A DNA stretch of 64,000 bases from Nymphaea colorata (GCF_008831285.2 NC_045139.1:31591706-31655705); one strand, 5' to 3'. Shown: positions 46,991 through 64,000, counted from the first letter of the stretch. Notes: a model not told the origin generated them from the letters alone. Numbers and translations are program-made.

Positions 46991-49694
46991 GGAAGCGTAT
47001 TTCATAAAACAAGAACGTAGTGCTCTTGCAACATATGTCTTTAGAACATGTGTTGTGATATATACATTAAGAACATGCTCTTAACTTGATAGTGTGATTA
47101 TATTTCACCGTATATAATAGCTAACTATTTGTATAATCTACTAATTCATTTTTTCAAACGGGTCAGAATGTCTGGATAACCAATTAGTCATATCCAGTTG
47201 TCTTTAATGTCAATTTTGAATCCAAGAACATGTTCAATGTCTAAGAAGAACGCACTCTGAACTTTCTACAGCTTTATTCAATGGGTAAAAGAAACAACTT
47301 TCTCTGCTACTTTACAGTTGATTTGACATGTGTATGGCTAATTTTAGTTCAGCATCGCGTTTTTTAACAATATTAAGTTGCGTGTCTAATTAAGTTGGTA
47401 AGTTGACATCATATATATATATAGATATATAGATATATATATATATATATATATTATGGCTATATATATATATATATATATATATTATGGCTCTAGTATA
47501 TGAAGCACATGGATGATTGAATAAAAAAAAAAGAAAAAAGTATCAATACATATTATATGATGAAAATACTTATATACATAATATATATATATATATAGTG
47601 TAGCGGGTGGCACTCCAATGATGTATTAATTAATATATCCAACTTTAGTTTATGTTATCGAAAGTCATGTTCCATCGAGCAACCCTTAATTCAATTGAAA
47701 CACCAATTTGAACTTTTGAAAGAAGGCATTTAAGTTTTATAAATAAAATATCTTATCAAATGTTCAAAAATGTCAAGATGCGTCCAAAAGAAAAATCGAA
47801 ACATATTTTCCCAAAACGTACCGCTGCTTGACTTTTGAAGTGTTCGGAGAAATCTCCCTTGCTTTCTCGTGTGTCTGATCCAAAGTATATTTTGGATTTG
47901 GATCTATTCGTGTGCCTCGGTACGTCCATCACGGGTCGCAGTCTTGAGTTTGGAGGTTACCGTCTCATCACGCTGATGGTACCAATGTTTTGGTGCCTTT
48001 GTCAACGGGTCCAGATTCGGGTCCCAACCCAGACTTTGCTAAGTTTGACCTAATTGGATCCAAATTCTTGTTCAAGTTCATATTTAGAAATTTGAAATCC
48101 TACAGTTGATTTTTTTTCATTTGTGACTCTAGATTAACTGCAGTTGAGCCGAAAGACTTTGTTATTTAGGAAGTTGATGGCTACAAACAAGAAATATATT
48201 ATATTGAAATTCATTGTTTTCTTAAATAATGGATTTGACGGCAATGCAAATATGAAATCACATGGAATTTCACATGAGAAGATCAATGGCAGCAGTCTTA
48301 GTAGCTGTACCTACCAATTTTTGCATGAACATGTGTCTTGGTATATAGGTAAGACAAAGGAAAAGAATAATCTAAATGAAACATTTATGGGGACGAGTAA
48401 ATCATCCTATCATCAACAAGAGAGTCTACCGTTTCTCTTATCTCCCATGATGTCATTCATCCTTTCGGCACGTTAGAATAATGCCTCCCTTATGCTTCAG
48501 CTTACATATCGGGCACTCCTTTTTATGGAGCAAAGGCTGATGCCTTGGGAGCTCGAAAATAGAGATTGACCATCTACCAACCTCTGCGAGATGTCTATTA
48601 CGACAACTCCTCGATGATGATATGGTCAAGAATAGTTGCATCCCTTCCAATATTTTTCTATTGGAATCTCTCTGATTCCTTTTATGGCGAATCGGGCTTC
48701 AATGAGTTGTATAGAATCTTCTCGTTCTTGAAGCTAGATTCAGTTTTAAATCTAAAAACGGAGTTTTAATTCAATAAAGGAGATTTGAATAAATGTAATT
48801 TTGATAAATTGGTATATCTTTCTGATACTTCAACTTCGGCTCTCTGCAAAGCAGTGGTTCTTCTTTGCTCAGTCAGATAAACACCATTGACAAATGGACG
48901 TGTCTCCTTACTCATGAGATCTTTTTTTATGTATCAAATCACGTTATTAAAATGATCTAAATTTTTCCAAAGCCAATCAAACCAACAAAAGTTTGAGCCA
49001 GTGCTACAGGGAATCGACCTGAATCGGCTAGAGTCGACTGATCCGAATCAAATCCGTCGTAACGTAAGACTAATATCGGATCGGTGGCTGTCCCTCTGAT
49101 TCGGTTCGCAAGCCAATATTTTAACTTTCGACTACATTTTTTTCATTTACTTGAAGAAAAAAAAATATTTAATATTTTTGACCGATTTATAGCCGATTCG
49201 CGTGAATTGGTGAAATGGCTGGTTCACCGAATCGACTTCCAGCCGATTCGGTTCACAAACTGATTTTTGCACCGTTGATTTGAAGGGATGCCAAACGGTC
49301 GGATCATTCCAACTACGAAGGCAATCTGGAAACAGCATCTGGATCTGATTATTGATCGTGTTCAGATTCACTGCCGTAGTTTCACAACCGGATGCATGTC
49401 TGAGTTTGATATCCATCAGGCATCTCATATGGTGATTACACATCAATTTCGGATCTCATTCCAGGTCGCATCCGAATCTAGTTCCCGAAGAAAGCGGTTC
49501 AAATCCGTGCGCAATCGATATATAAAATCCGATTAAGTTGAATTTGGTAAAAGCTGGATCCAAGGGGATTTGGAACACTTTACATCCCTTTGTGCATGTG
49601 GATTGACCTAACATAAACTGTGCAAGGCAAATGCCAACAACAAAATCAGAAAAATCTACCCATTCGATCTCCAACGCATACAAAAAAACCATGA
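46991..49694. other. Gene-less stretch with (TA)n tracts
   Basis: Three (TA)n tracts lie at about 47,412-47,455, 47,461-47,486 and 47,580-47,598; TATTATGGCT follows the first two, suggesting local duplication. About 49,005-49,270 is rich in GATTCGG/CCGAATC words and folds on itself, like a decayed foldback element. No gene is seen. Confidence 0.4.
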
Positions 49695-49830
49695 TAGCAT
49701 AGCTGGTCGGACAAATCGTACGTAGTTGGCATGTTATCGGTTCGATTTCCGTAAGTGCTATATCATGTGATCGTAAATGGCAGAATCACGATACTCAATT
49801 AAGGATGCACCATACACCACCTCGGTCCTA
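49695..49830 (+). mobile_element. SINE-like tRNA-derived element
   Basis: TAGCATAGCTGGTCGGAC, then about 30 bases later ATCGGTTCGATTTCC, give A-box and B-box-like signals in tRNA order and spacing. The sequence is close to the copies at 10,458 and, on the other strand, 23,612-23,712. It does not fold into a tRNA, so it is read as a SINE head. Confidence 0.45.
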
Positions 49831-51189
49831 AACTCATATCCGGTCCCCAGATAGGGGGAATGAGGAGTGTTCTTCGGGCTTCTTTTTGCTAACCTCCTAA
49901 TAAAGACGGAGCCAGAAATTTTTGATGAGAGAAAAACTTAGAGAAGATTTGTTAAAACAGCTACGTATGTCAGCCAGTGCATGCTTTTTCACAAAGAGAA
50001 AATCTCTTGATGTCTATCATATTCATTGAGCGTGCGTGCGTGCGTGTGTGTGTGTGTTTCTCTGAAATAAATGAGAAGAGGCACCAAAGGTGCCAACACT
50101 TGCTTGGCATAAATTAATATATCGGCAGGATGCAAATTGTTCGGATTCGAGTAGGATCTGGTGTTTAGAGCCAATTTTCAGAACAGAACTAGGTCTCATC
50201 ACCACAGGGTCCAATTTTCCACGAGACCAGGCAAGATGTTAATTCGATCTCAGTCGAATATCGAATCTGAATTCGATTAGCAATCGAAGTAGGATTTCTT
50301 TAGCATCTCCAACTAAATAGATTTGGTATCAAATCGATAATCAGATATATCATATATCCGATCTTTGTGCCTTGTTTGGCTCAAAAATAAGCATAATTTC
50401 TTGATCGTAATCAAATATCACCTGGATCGGATATCTTTTTTTCGATTGATATTGTAGCATAAATCTGAACCAAAGATTAAGCAGATTCATCGATAACACT
50501 AGAACTGTTGTTTCATGAACATGCCCCAATCTTTAAAATAGATTCATGAGACCCACAAAATGTCACTTCTACCAAACCAAACGACTTCTAATGGAACCAG
50601 AATTTCACTTCATGACGGGATTGGTGAGCTGCTGAAATTTTGGTCATCAGTTTGATTTTCATAGGTGTTACTCATCTAAATTGCAAACGATTGATGTATG
50701 ACACTCTAGCTGACTGAAGTCTAAATGCAGTCCTCGACTCGAATCAGGCAACGAAAGGCACAACACTGATAGATGGGCTTCCAAGCTTACCAGACTGCGG
50801 CGCTCTCAAGCTAAGTGTTTCTTGTGTTGCCTGAAAATTTGATCATGCTACTGCAACTTGGGCACCGGAAGCTGTGATGTGAAAGAATATTTCAGAAGAA
50901 GCATAAAAAGGGAGAAAGAAGACAGAACAATGGCGGAGATAGAAATCTGGTAGCTGTGGTTCACCCACATGTGGCGAGCTAAACTACATGATGGACCTTA
51001 TATCTAATAATGTATGTCTGTGTGGGCAACTGCCCACACAAGCTCACACCTTGCTACTTCACTGAGACCAGTACCGTTATCAAAATCAGGCGGCATCCGC
51101 TTGGATGATTCCAACTGAATCCCCGGAATCAAAGGTGTCACACGCATGTGTCGATCTCTCTTGTTCCTTTTCTTTTAATCTTTTTAGAA
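49831..51189. other. Gene-less stretch
   Basis: It holds a (GT)n tract near 50,045-50,057, ATCGGAT-family repeat at about 50,237-50,450, a CATGAATCTG-family MITE fragment at about 50,470-50,590, and a GTGTGGGCAACTGCCCACAC palindrome at about 51,020-51,040. No gene is seen. Confidence 0.4.
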
Positions 51190-51600
51190 ACACCTTATAT
51201 ATACATACCAGACACTTAGACTTAAAAACCAGACGTTTTAATTTTAATATTTAAAACTTTTCTTTTTTCTAAAATGTAACCTCATTGATACGATCATAAG
51301 AATATGTTGATGCAAAACATTCATTAGGTTGATTATTTGTTAGACCTTAGTTGTGTTTTTATAATAAAAAAAAAGTTGAATAGCCCACATAACATCAACA
51401 TTTTGATAATATAAAAATCCACATTTTTCATAAGAAAACTTGAATCGAGCATGTTTTATATGAAAATAGTTTTTATAAGTATATTAAAATGGTTATATTT
51501 TATTTAAATTATTTTTTTAACCAAAAATTAAAAAGTCAGGCTTTTATCTCGACTTAAGAGTCTGCCAATCTATTTTCTCTCTCTCCCCCCCCCCCCCCCT
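51190..51600. repeat. Second member of the MITE family at 4686-5345
   Basis: It shares ACATCAACATTTTGATAATA, CACATTTTTCATAA and GCATGTTTTATATGAAAATA with about 5115-5185, in the same order. It ends in CT-rich sequence with a run of 14 C at about 51,586-51,599. It lacks the internal tandem duplication of the first member. Confidence 0.55.
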
Positions 51601-51604
51601 TATA

Positions 51605-52035
51605 TATATCTTATTTGAATCGGATATCCGACCGATTCAATCCGAAGAAATCATATATGAAAAAAAATAATATTCGATTAAGAAATTGGATCGGATTCAG
51701 ATTTAATAAATGGCATCCGATTGAATTCCCATTTGGATTCGGATATACATAAATATTCGATTGTATTTGGATCAGATTCATTTTTAGAAAAATATCTTGT
51801 ATCTAATGGTATTAAAATTTGAAAATTGTCAAAATTCGGATACAAATATAAGAATCAGACTCAGATTTGGATTGGATTCAGATTGTAAAATTGGATTTTA
51901 GATTTGGATTTAGATATGACTTTTCTTTATTCGTATTTGAATCTGAATTCAAATATGATTATGTGAATATATGAAAAAACGGATATGATTAAAGGTATAT
52001 CTGATCCGAATCCGCATCGAGTCAGGTGCGGCACC
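51605..52035. repeat. ATCGGAT-family dispersed element
   Basis: It begins TTGAATCGGATATCCGACCG and is packed with GATTCAGATTTGGATT-type words and the ATTAAGAAATTGGATCGGAT block, also present near 2750 and (reverse complement) near 8800. No coding content. Confidence 0.55.
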
Positions 52036-56960
<4,925 letters not shown>

Positions 56961-59900
56961 GTGGTAAAAACTAAGTAGGAATAAAAACGAGACCCTTAAT
57001 AAAAGCATCTAAGAAAAAACTTACATCAGAATCTAAGAAAAGACATACATCAGAATCTAAAGAGGACTAGTCAGTCCCCTTTTTGTTTCAATTAATTTGT
57101 CGAATTATTAAGATAGTGATTGAAGTTTTGCCGGCCAATTATTGCACACAGCATGTGCGTGCCGAGTTATAAATGTGTCACACGTACACCAGGGCTTTCA
57201 CTTTCTCATGGTTCTGTCGTTCAAACAGCTTCTTATCATTGCACATGAATTAATCACATTTTTCTGATATTCAGCGGCTGGAAATGAATTAAAAGGCTTA
57301 TTTCCCTCTAAAATATTTCACCTTTTGGTTTTACTAATACATGAGCTTGAAGTATAGAACTTTTCCTCCAAAATTTTAAGTCTATCAAACACCCATTAGA
57401 TACACCCGCGAGTGGATTAGCCCTTGCACCTTAATGAACGACGCTCAAATCAAACAGTGTATCTAAATAATATGATTGATCTCAACAGTTATCAATCACA
57501 TCACATGGGCCCCCAAGTTCGGTCCATTTTGGCGCTTGTATTTGGATTTATATATGTAAGGTCAGAACAATGGCAAACTAAGAAATTATTTATTAAGGAG
57601 ATTATTTTAAAAGTTTTCATTATCTCATGAATTTATCTTAAAAAAATGGGTAGATTTATAAAACACTTTTTAAAATGTCCAATAAATCTAACGAATAATA
57701 ACATAATATTGTTGTTGCAAACCAGAATTTTTTTCAGGAGCGAGTCGGCAATTCGACCTCTGGATCCGAGTAAGGTCAAACTGAATTCTAATACAAAAAA
57801 TACATTATACAATTAAAAAATATTATTTTTTTTAATAAAAAAAAATTCATTGATTGGGGTAGGGCCATGGCCTAGGCGCCCCCCCCCCCTTCCCTTCACC
57901 CCTGTTGCATTTGTTTCACTGCAGATTTTAGATATGCGGTAGTCTTAGATCCCTAAGATCTCATATTCATGAAATTTAAGTTTGAACCCTCAATTCCACC
58001 TTAAATTTATGGTTTTTATAAAGCCTTTTATTTAAAATCAGTGAAGGTCAAACCCAACCTAACAAGAGCACAATATATATAAATAAGTATATTGTCTGAA
58101 GACAGCTATGTAAAATAAAAATTTTAGAGTTGCTACTGGTAAGAACAATAAAGAAACCTGGTACCATAATAATTTGGAAAAAGAAGAACAGACCGACTTG
58201 ACATGTTCGGGACACTCATTTTTATCATTTTACCCATCAGTGATAAGAAGACAATGCTTTCCCATCACCTCTTCACCGACTCCAATTTCATCCGTTCATA
58301 AAAATATTCCCTTAAAGATGGTGAAAACAGCAAAAGAAAGTGAAAATTCATGAAGAAATTGTGAATGACAATGAATTGAGTGGATTTTCCTCTGAATTAC
58401 CGATTCAGCAGCACACTATTGACTAACTAAGTCCCAATAAGCGAATCTAGCATGTGTTCAGTTCTTCACATAAAAATAATAAGAACTACACTTTTCTTAA
58501 TTTCAAAATTAAACATATTTAAAAACTATCCAGTTATCAATCCGAATTGCATTAAAAAATCGGGCCCGAATTGCAAAAATCATATGGCTGTCATACCGCT
58601 TACAACACGGACTCTAATACAATCTGTCAAGTTTTTTCTTTAGGGGTTGTTTGACAGTAAGAACAACTTGTTACCGTTTTATGAATGTATCACAATAATT
58701 GAAGCATGTTTATGGAACATTGTGTTACAGCTTCTAGTGAACTTGCTTTGATCTTTAGGTCAAATTTATGAGACAGTAACAGTTACCGTCTCCAAACAAC
58801 CTCTTAAGAGGCATTTGATCTCGCCAACAATTGTTCCATTAATTTGTCTATAAGTGATGTATGTCCCCTACTATGCATGCCAACATAAGAAAAAAGAAAG
58901 GGGGATCAGTCTATTCTTAAAGGGAAGAGATATTATTTTATATGCTTGAAGATCATTATTTCCCTTACAACTTGACATCTTTCTTTCAGAGAAATTTGTT
59001 ACCTCAAAGCATATTAAAAATTTGCAGAAAAAGCATCTTGCTTTTTGTGTTCCGCCTATTTTACATAATCAATTTGCATGTGGACGTTGATTATGTAAAA
59101 TGGGAACAAGAACAGATTTCATATTAGCAAGAATGACTTTAATATGTATTTCATAAATGTAAGAGGCACAATTTAAAAATCCTGATATTGAGAGAGAGTC
59201 TGTAAGCTTAATAGGCTTTGGATTTCATGATGCAATATCGAACTTATCCCTTCTCTTGCAGGCTTGGATGCATCCGCCACCTCATAATTAAAGATAAAAT
59301 AAACGCATCACTAAAGCATGTTTTAGCAACTCTAGCCAGGTTTGGAGAGATAAAATTCAAGATCTAGTTTATAATAAATAAATAAATAATATAATACTGA
59401 TATGCAATTTTGAACTAGTTTAATTGCACTGATACTAGTTTACTTAATAGCACCTTGCCTACTAAAAAATGAAAAATTTCCTTTTTGGTTCTTATAGTTC
59501 AAAAAAAGGAACTACCTAGCCAGTGAAAGCAAGCCACAATGTGAACGTTTATTTACCTAAAAAAAGGCTAAAACTGCAAGCATATAATTTAATGGTAGAG
59601 GATAATAATAAGAAAAAATTTAGCCAATGGTTCTTGTGTTTTAATCTAACAAAAAAATTGCCCTTCAAGCCTTTAAAGATGATGCTCTCTTTAGAATATA
59701 CAAGTTGTTCCATAAGCTAAAACTGGATATGTGATAACTATTGCATAAATAAGGACTGGATGGATTTATCATGTCTGAGATCCTCATGGTTGGTGTATCA
59801 GATAAGGACATTTCAGATTATAAATGAGATTTAAAGAATTTGGAGACGCACTTTGATTAGACCATTGGTTGGACTTTCAAATGTATTAAAACTGCAATGT

Positions 59901-60550
59901 CCATAGTTTTTGATGTAAAATAGAACATAAATTTTCAATTGGCTTTGGGGCAGTGACTCGGGTCTCGTGGGCGCCTCATATAATTAAACCGAGGTCCACC
60001 GAGATTCGCATGTAAATTCAAAGTTTTAGATATCCCACTGAGCCCCTACCCATCAATGCCCCTGTCTTTTTGGACCCACGGACACCGAATGATACCTGCA
60101 TCCAACACCTGATAAGTTTGTGCACCCACCAGTTTAATATTGAAAAAGGAAAATATCAATTTAATGCATTTGAAATGAAATAATATGAAGGCCATGTTTC
60201 CTTTTTTGTGAAGGCTGTTTGACAAGGATAAAAGTTTGTTATGAATTTGCTTCAATCTTCGGGTAGATTTATGAAACAGTAACAAACTCTTTATTATCAA
60301 ACGGACTCCATATTTGAACGTATTTTTTCAATTTCATATTTCTAAGGTTTGATATAATTTAAAAGTGGAATTTTGCCAAAAATTGCATAATTTATGTGGT
60401 TGTATTTTAAAAGTCCAATTTGTACAGTTATTTTCTTCGAGATCCTAACTATGTGATATAAGTGTTCATGGTTGAAAATCAAGACATCTCTTATATATGA
60501 TGGATACAACTTTGTGACATATCAACAATACTTCTACATTGTCAAATCCC
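56961..60550. other. Gene-less stretch with MITE-like elements
   Basis: MITEs of one family lie at about 57,615-57,725, 58,641-58,808 (ends TAGGGGTTGTTTG and its near complement CAAACAACCTCTTA) and 60,211-60,311 (AAGGCTGTTTGACA and TATCAAACGGACT). A GGCGGAGCC-like element with a poly-C run is at about 57,735-57,910. No gene is supportable. Confidence 0.45.
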
Positions 60551-61375
60551 TTTCTAAAATTTGACGCGTTTCATAAATGTTTTTCAAAGCAACTATAGTA
60601 AAACTTTTATAGCTAAACCTCACGGCCACCCACCGGTTTCGAACTGCACCGGTTGCAAGGACGATACGAGGAAACCCGATTCGGTACGACACAGAAGGAC
60701 GAGATCCGGCCCGGCCATTTTGAAGATCAACCCACAGTCCAGTCAAAGACCGCATCCGAATCGTTTACGGCAGCGGTGAATCGGCGATCGGTTGTGGCCA
60801 GCTGTCGCGCTTCTTCTTTGACGCCTTGAACAAGTGGACCCAACTGATCACCGATTCGCCTGCGTCTCCCCAGAACAACGCCGATTCGGTAATCACGCGT
60901 TCCGTAGCGCGCCTCCCACCGCCCCGCAAGATTATCCCGCAATTTCCCGTATTAACCAGAAATATCTCGGGAAACGTGAACTTGTAATAACGAAGTCCCC
61001 CCGTTTCGGTTCCAACCTTTTGCCCGCAAATTTTTCCAGACGAACTTCCCTTTTTGGATTTTGCGACTTGGGTCCTGGTTTTTCTCAGAAATTCAAAATT
61101 TTCAAGCCAGAAAGAGATGCTGCTCTATTCTCATGCCCAGCTTAAGGAACTCGGGAACTTTTGCTTGAGCGCGTAAACTGAAAGGGCCTTTGCGAAAAGG
61201 GCGAGGCTCGTGTGAAGGATCAGAAAGTAACGAGGCCTTCCGAATTATGAGACAAATTCAGGATCCTAAGTGAAAAATTCCCTATCAGTAATGTCACTTT
61301 CCTGTCTGTCACAAAATTTCTTCCTGGCCCCTATAAATCCAGAAATTTCCTCCTAGGAGACAAATTCTCCCACCC
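60551..61375 (+). promoter_or_regulatory. Upstream region of the SPX-MFS gene
   Basis: Base composition changes abruptly near 60,600 from AT-rich to clearly GC-richer sequence with many CG dinucleotides, and stays so into the leader. This marks the promoter domain. No perfect PHR1 site (GNATATNC) was found by eye. Confidence 0.4.
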
Positions 61376-61382
61376 TATAAAT
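61376..61382 (+). promoter_or_regulatory. TATA box of the SPX-MFS gene
   Basis: TATAAAT preceded by CACCC and followed by GCGCCGCG. A second TATAAAT lies about 45 bases upstream at 61,332. Transcription would start near 61,405-61,415, just before CT-rich leader sequence. Confidence 0.55.
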
Positions 61383-61432
61383 GCGCCGCGTGTGACATTT
61401 TTTCATAAGCTCGTCTGCGCGGCATTCGTCCT

Positions 61433-61510
61433 ATGCAGCCCCCGCTTTCCCAGAAAGAAGAAGAAGCAGAGGAGGTGGAAGGTCGATCTCTCTCTCTCCC
61501 TCTCCCCTAG
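61433..61510 (+). other. Upstream ORF 1 in the SPX-MFS leader
   Basis: ATG at 61433 opens 25 codons (MQPPLSQKEEEAEEV at the start) and ends at TAG 61508-61510. It is the first ATG after the predicted start site and lies in the first leader exon. The codon content looks incidental (Glu-rich, then CT-repeat Ser/Leu/Pro), so it would act by position more than by peptide sequence. This depends on the start site being upstream of 61,433. Confidence 0.4.
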
Positions 61511-62531
61511 AAGGCTCTGAGGAGAGCAGTTAGGTGAATATCTCGGGCTTCGGAAGGAGCGGCCATTTCTGCTGCTGCGAAGGAAAACCTCTCTGGACTA
61601 TTTCCGAATTCGAGAGCTTCTTTCGTTTTGTTGTCATCTCTCTGCTTGGCGTACAGGTTCCATTAAACTCTAGAGGTTCGTCGAGAACGTTTTGCATGGT
61701 TATGGTTATTGCTTGCTTTGTGCTTGCTTATGCAGCCGGCTCAGCTTCTGGCGGAGATTTCTGGATTTCTGTGTGTTTTGCCTCTTGCTGGAACCTTTTG
61801 AGGCCGGAGATCTTTTAGTTTTTGGTGGAAGGAGCGAATTTGTCGAGATTGAACCCCTAGGCACTCGGTGTTCGAGTTTGAGTTCTTTGATCTATTTCGG
61901 AAATTTCTGCACGTTAATCGCTCGGTTTCGTTGAAACTGGCGTCATTTGCGGCTCATAACAAATCTTGTAGTTCTGTAAGATGTACTCTCGGTCTTTTAC
62001 TTTTTTCTTGTTTTTCATCTAGTAATTTCGGTTGGAACGCCGTCCAGAACATGCCGTTCAATGTTTGCTCCTGTCCGTGCTTGTCGCTCTTTTCCGTTCA
62101 TTTGAAAATTTCCAGCTTGCTAGGTGAAACCTGGAAACAGGAAACCGGAGTTCGGGTTTGTCCACGAAATCTTCTTGGAAGTCTGTTGTTCAGGGGAATT
62201 TCGTCGTCTTTCCGCATGTTCACTTCTCAAAAACTGGATTTCAGCAGCATAGCTGAAGGATTAGTGAGTCGTTATTTCGACGACTCGTCAGTGTTTTCCT
62301 GATAAGTATTGCTGTTTAGCCCGATTTTTTGTGTCGGTTTCAGGTTTTTTAGTCTAGTTGATTCCTTCTGTCTCTGAATCAACGCATTTTGATCAGGTGA
62401 CGTTTGAGTAACATGTGTTTTCCTTGCAATATGTCGCTAGAGCTGATGTAGAAGGAGAAAAACGGATGTTCTCTGCAGACTGCAATTTTTATTTGATTTT
62501 TGAGCTTCTCTCTCTTTGTTTCCTTTTCCAG

Positions 62532-62674
62532 ATCATCTTCTTGTACGGGTCGTACCTCATGCAGATCTTGTAAGGAAAACCGGGACTCTTTTTGTGCTTG
62601 TTGATAATCATCTAAAAGGCGTCGATACATATTGTTAGCTAAGCAAGACACACCCACAGGCGCTTCAGCATAAG
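62532..62674 (+). other. Internal 5' UTR exon of the SPX-MFS gene
   Basis: A strong acceptor (CCTTTTCCAG, ending 62531) and a strong donor (TAAG/GTGAGT at 62675) define a 143-base exon before the start codon. The next acceptor, CTTGCAG ending at 63894, leaves a 1,220-base intron. The donor of the preceding exon is uncertain (61533 and 61656 are candidates, both weak). The exon carries a four-codon upstream ORF (62559-62573) and the miR827-like site. Confidence 0.6.
62595..62615 (+). promoter_or_regulatory. miR827-like target site in the 5' leader
   Basis: The 21 bases end in TCATCTAA, a perfect complement of miR827 positions 1-8. Positions 11-18 also pair, with a wobble at 15 for the rice-type sequence. 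Mismatches are at positions 9, 10 and 19, plus 21 for the Arabidopsis-type sequence. miR827 is known to target SPX-MFS mRNAs in their 5' UTR in rice and many other angiosperms, so site, gene and location all agree. The central mismatch raises doubt about slicing. Confidence 0.6.
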
Positions 62675-63914
62675 GTGAGTAAACCCCTTACGATTGAGGT
62701 TATTGGGAGATTCCGGTGTCCAAGCTTTTTAAGTCGCGAGTAGAAGATGTATAAAGTATGAACACATTCGTAGAGCTTTTGCAATACTCACTGAAGTACA
62801 GCATTTATGGCCAATAAATATAGCCTGTTGAAACCTGATTATAGTCCAGTACGTCATCGCGAAAGAGACATTCTCAGATATGAATAAATTCTGGTGTCTC
62901 TAACGTCAAAGGGCAGTTTCTCTGTGGCTCTTGGACCATGACGTATCCTCTGTTTGGAGCTGGAGACTTGAACAGTTTAAAGTGACTTTACCTTTTGCTT
63001 AAATTTTTCCTAGCAGTACATTTCAATTTTCTTTGTTACCTTTTGAGTATTATCGTGTTTCTTTGTCTCAGTTTTTTCAATAAATGCAAATCATCCTTCT
63101 CAAGGTTTTTTTTAATCAACATTCTGTAGTTCCCTTTTTTCTTTAAATATTCAATTCTACCTAAGACGAAGTAACTGTATGTTGTTTGTTAAAGGTAACT
63201 TTAGCAACACAAGTGATTTGGCCTATTTGAGTGTTGAGAACTGCTAGTAACAGGTGCTTATGGGCAAAGATTTCCTTGACTTTATCAAAATCAAGCCAGA
63301 TTTGGTGTTGAAATTCTAGCTACTTTTATTCAAAGTTCAAGAAAGTAAATGAAGCAGAGGATGTCCTGAACTGATTTTCCATAGACTCCGTTGAACTGCC
63401 ACCACGTAAATGCAGGTTTTCAGTTTGGTCTTTGGACTATGTGAACAATGCTAATTATCTGGAACTTGGAAATTTTATTGAATAATTTTACATATCCAAA
63501 ATTTTGAGTCTTTTTTTTGCTTGGTTTTTCCACTTTTTCCCCTATGTACAGTTATGTTGAAGCTTAGGTTACCTTCGGATTATAATTTTCTACATTTATA
63601 GATGACATACCATGTAAAGTCCATTTATAAGTTCTTTTCTGAATGGCATTTGGGAAGTGGAATGTTTTTAGTGTCTACTCTTGTAACAGGCCACTGAAGT
63701 TTGAGGACATCTTCAATGCCTTTCAGTACAGTTCTCCTTCTGAACTTTAGCTGTCTGCCTTCTTATATGGTTCCACTTGTTATCAACCATAGCTAGTGAC
63801 TGTTTTTTCCTTTTACTGTTTTGCATCCCTATACTTGAGTTTAGGTAAAATTTTAACTGAGACTCCCTTAATCTGTTATTTTCATGGCTTGCAGTTCTTC
63901 CTTCTAAAAACAAA

Positions 63915-64000
63915 ATGGTGGCATTTGGGAAAAGGCTAAAGGAGCATCAGTTTCCAGAATGGGAAAGGTACCTTACATTGTATAGGCTTGTGAAGCCTAT
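63915..64000 (+). CDS. SPX-MFS vacuolar phosphate transporter, first residues only
   Basis: The coding region starts 20 bases into the exon that follows the CTTGCAG acceptor at 63893-63894 and runs off the window after 28 full codons. MVAFGKRLKEHQFPEWERYL and YRLVK match the start of SPX domains in the SPX-MFS class (family start MVAFGK, then EW and a Y-x-x-Y-K/R-L pattern). SPX domains bind inositol pyrophosphates and report phosphate status. SPX-MFS proteins (PHT5/VPT) load phosphate into the vacuole through a downstream MFS domain, which is outside the window. The leader has at least two introns, upstream ORFs and a miR827-like site, consistent with phosphate-dependent control. Other SPX classes start differently (usually MKF or MVKF), so the class call is fairly firm from few residues. 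Confidence 0.75.
   Translation, partial: MVAFGKRLKEHQFPEWERYLTLYRLVKP

Noticed and set aside
61536-61543. GAATATCT as a PHR1 binding site
   Set aside because: The consensus GNATATNC needs C at the last position; here it is T. It also lies after the predicted start site.

Overview
This is plant nuclear DNA, almost certainly from an angiosperm. The genes have GT-AG introns, TATA-box promoters and AATAAA poly(A) signals. They sit in AT-rich intergenic sequence full of (AT)n, (CT)n and (GA)n microsatellites, MITE-like elements and tRNA-derived SINE-like repeats. No bacterial-style operons, CRISPR arrays or rRNA genes are visible. The species cannot be named from the sequence. No reverse transcriptase or transposase reading frame was recognised, so the repeats look like short non-autonomous or decayed elements.

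Region 1 (1-21,100) is a tandem array on the + strand. Five copies of one unit can be followed: promoter, then a three-exon miniature NAC-domain-like gene, then a conserved 3' block. Three copies (A 2519-4457, B 9379-10897, C 19706-20923) keep open exons that splice in phase into predicted proteins of 162, 136 and 136 residues. One copy (D, about 15401) is only a promoter and a piece of exon 1. One (copy 0, about 370-865) is only a promoter. The proteins keep parts of NAC subdomains but lack the usual N-terminal subdomain A and the WKATGK DNA-contact motif. MITEs and a SINE-like element have inserted into individual copies. Flanking matches between copies place two of these insertions precisely, with target-site duplications.

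Region 2 (21,250-22,560) holds a CT/GA-rich gene-like 5' region on the minus strand and a GGGCC-rich element. Region 3 (24,819-29,657, minus strand) is a four-exon Nudix hydrolase of the CoA-diphosphatase type, reconstructed from splice sites. Region 4 (29,830-42,200) is repeat-rich. It holds a nested terminal-inverted-repeat element with gene-like GC-rich cargo, a possible solo LTR, and an eight-unit tandem repeat with a 193-bp monomer. Region 5 (42,334-42,666) is a small intronless LysM-domain membrane protein. The next 18 kb hold only repeats. Region 6 (61,376-64,000) is the promoter, long intron-containing 5' leader and first coding residues of an SPX-domain gene of the SPX-MFS (PHT5/VPT vacuolar phosphate transporter) type. 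Its leader carries short upstream ORFs and a site largely complementary to miR827. The genes do not form an obvious pathway. The two most interesting signals are the fast-changing mini-NAC array and the SPX-MFS leader.
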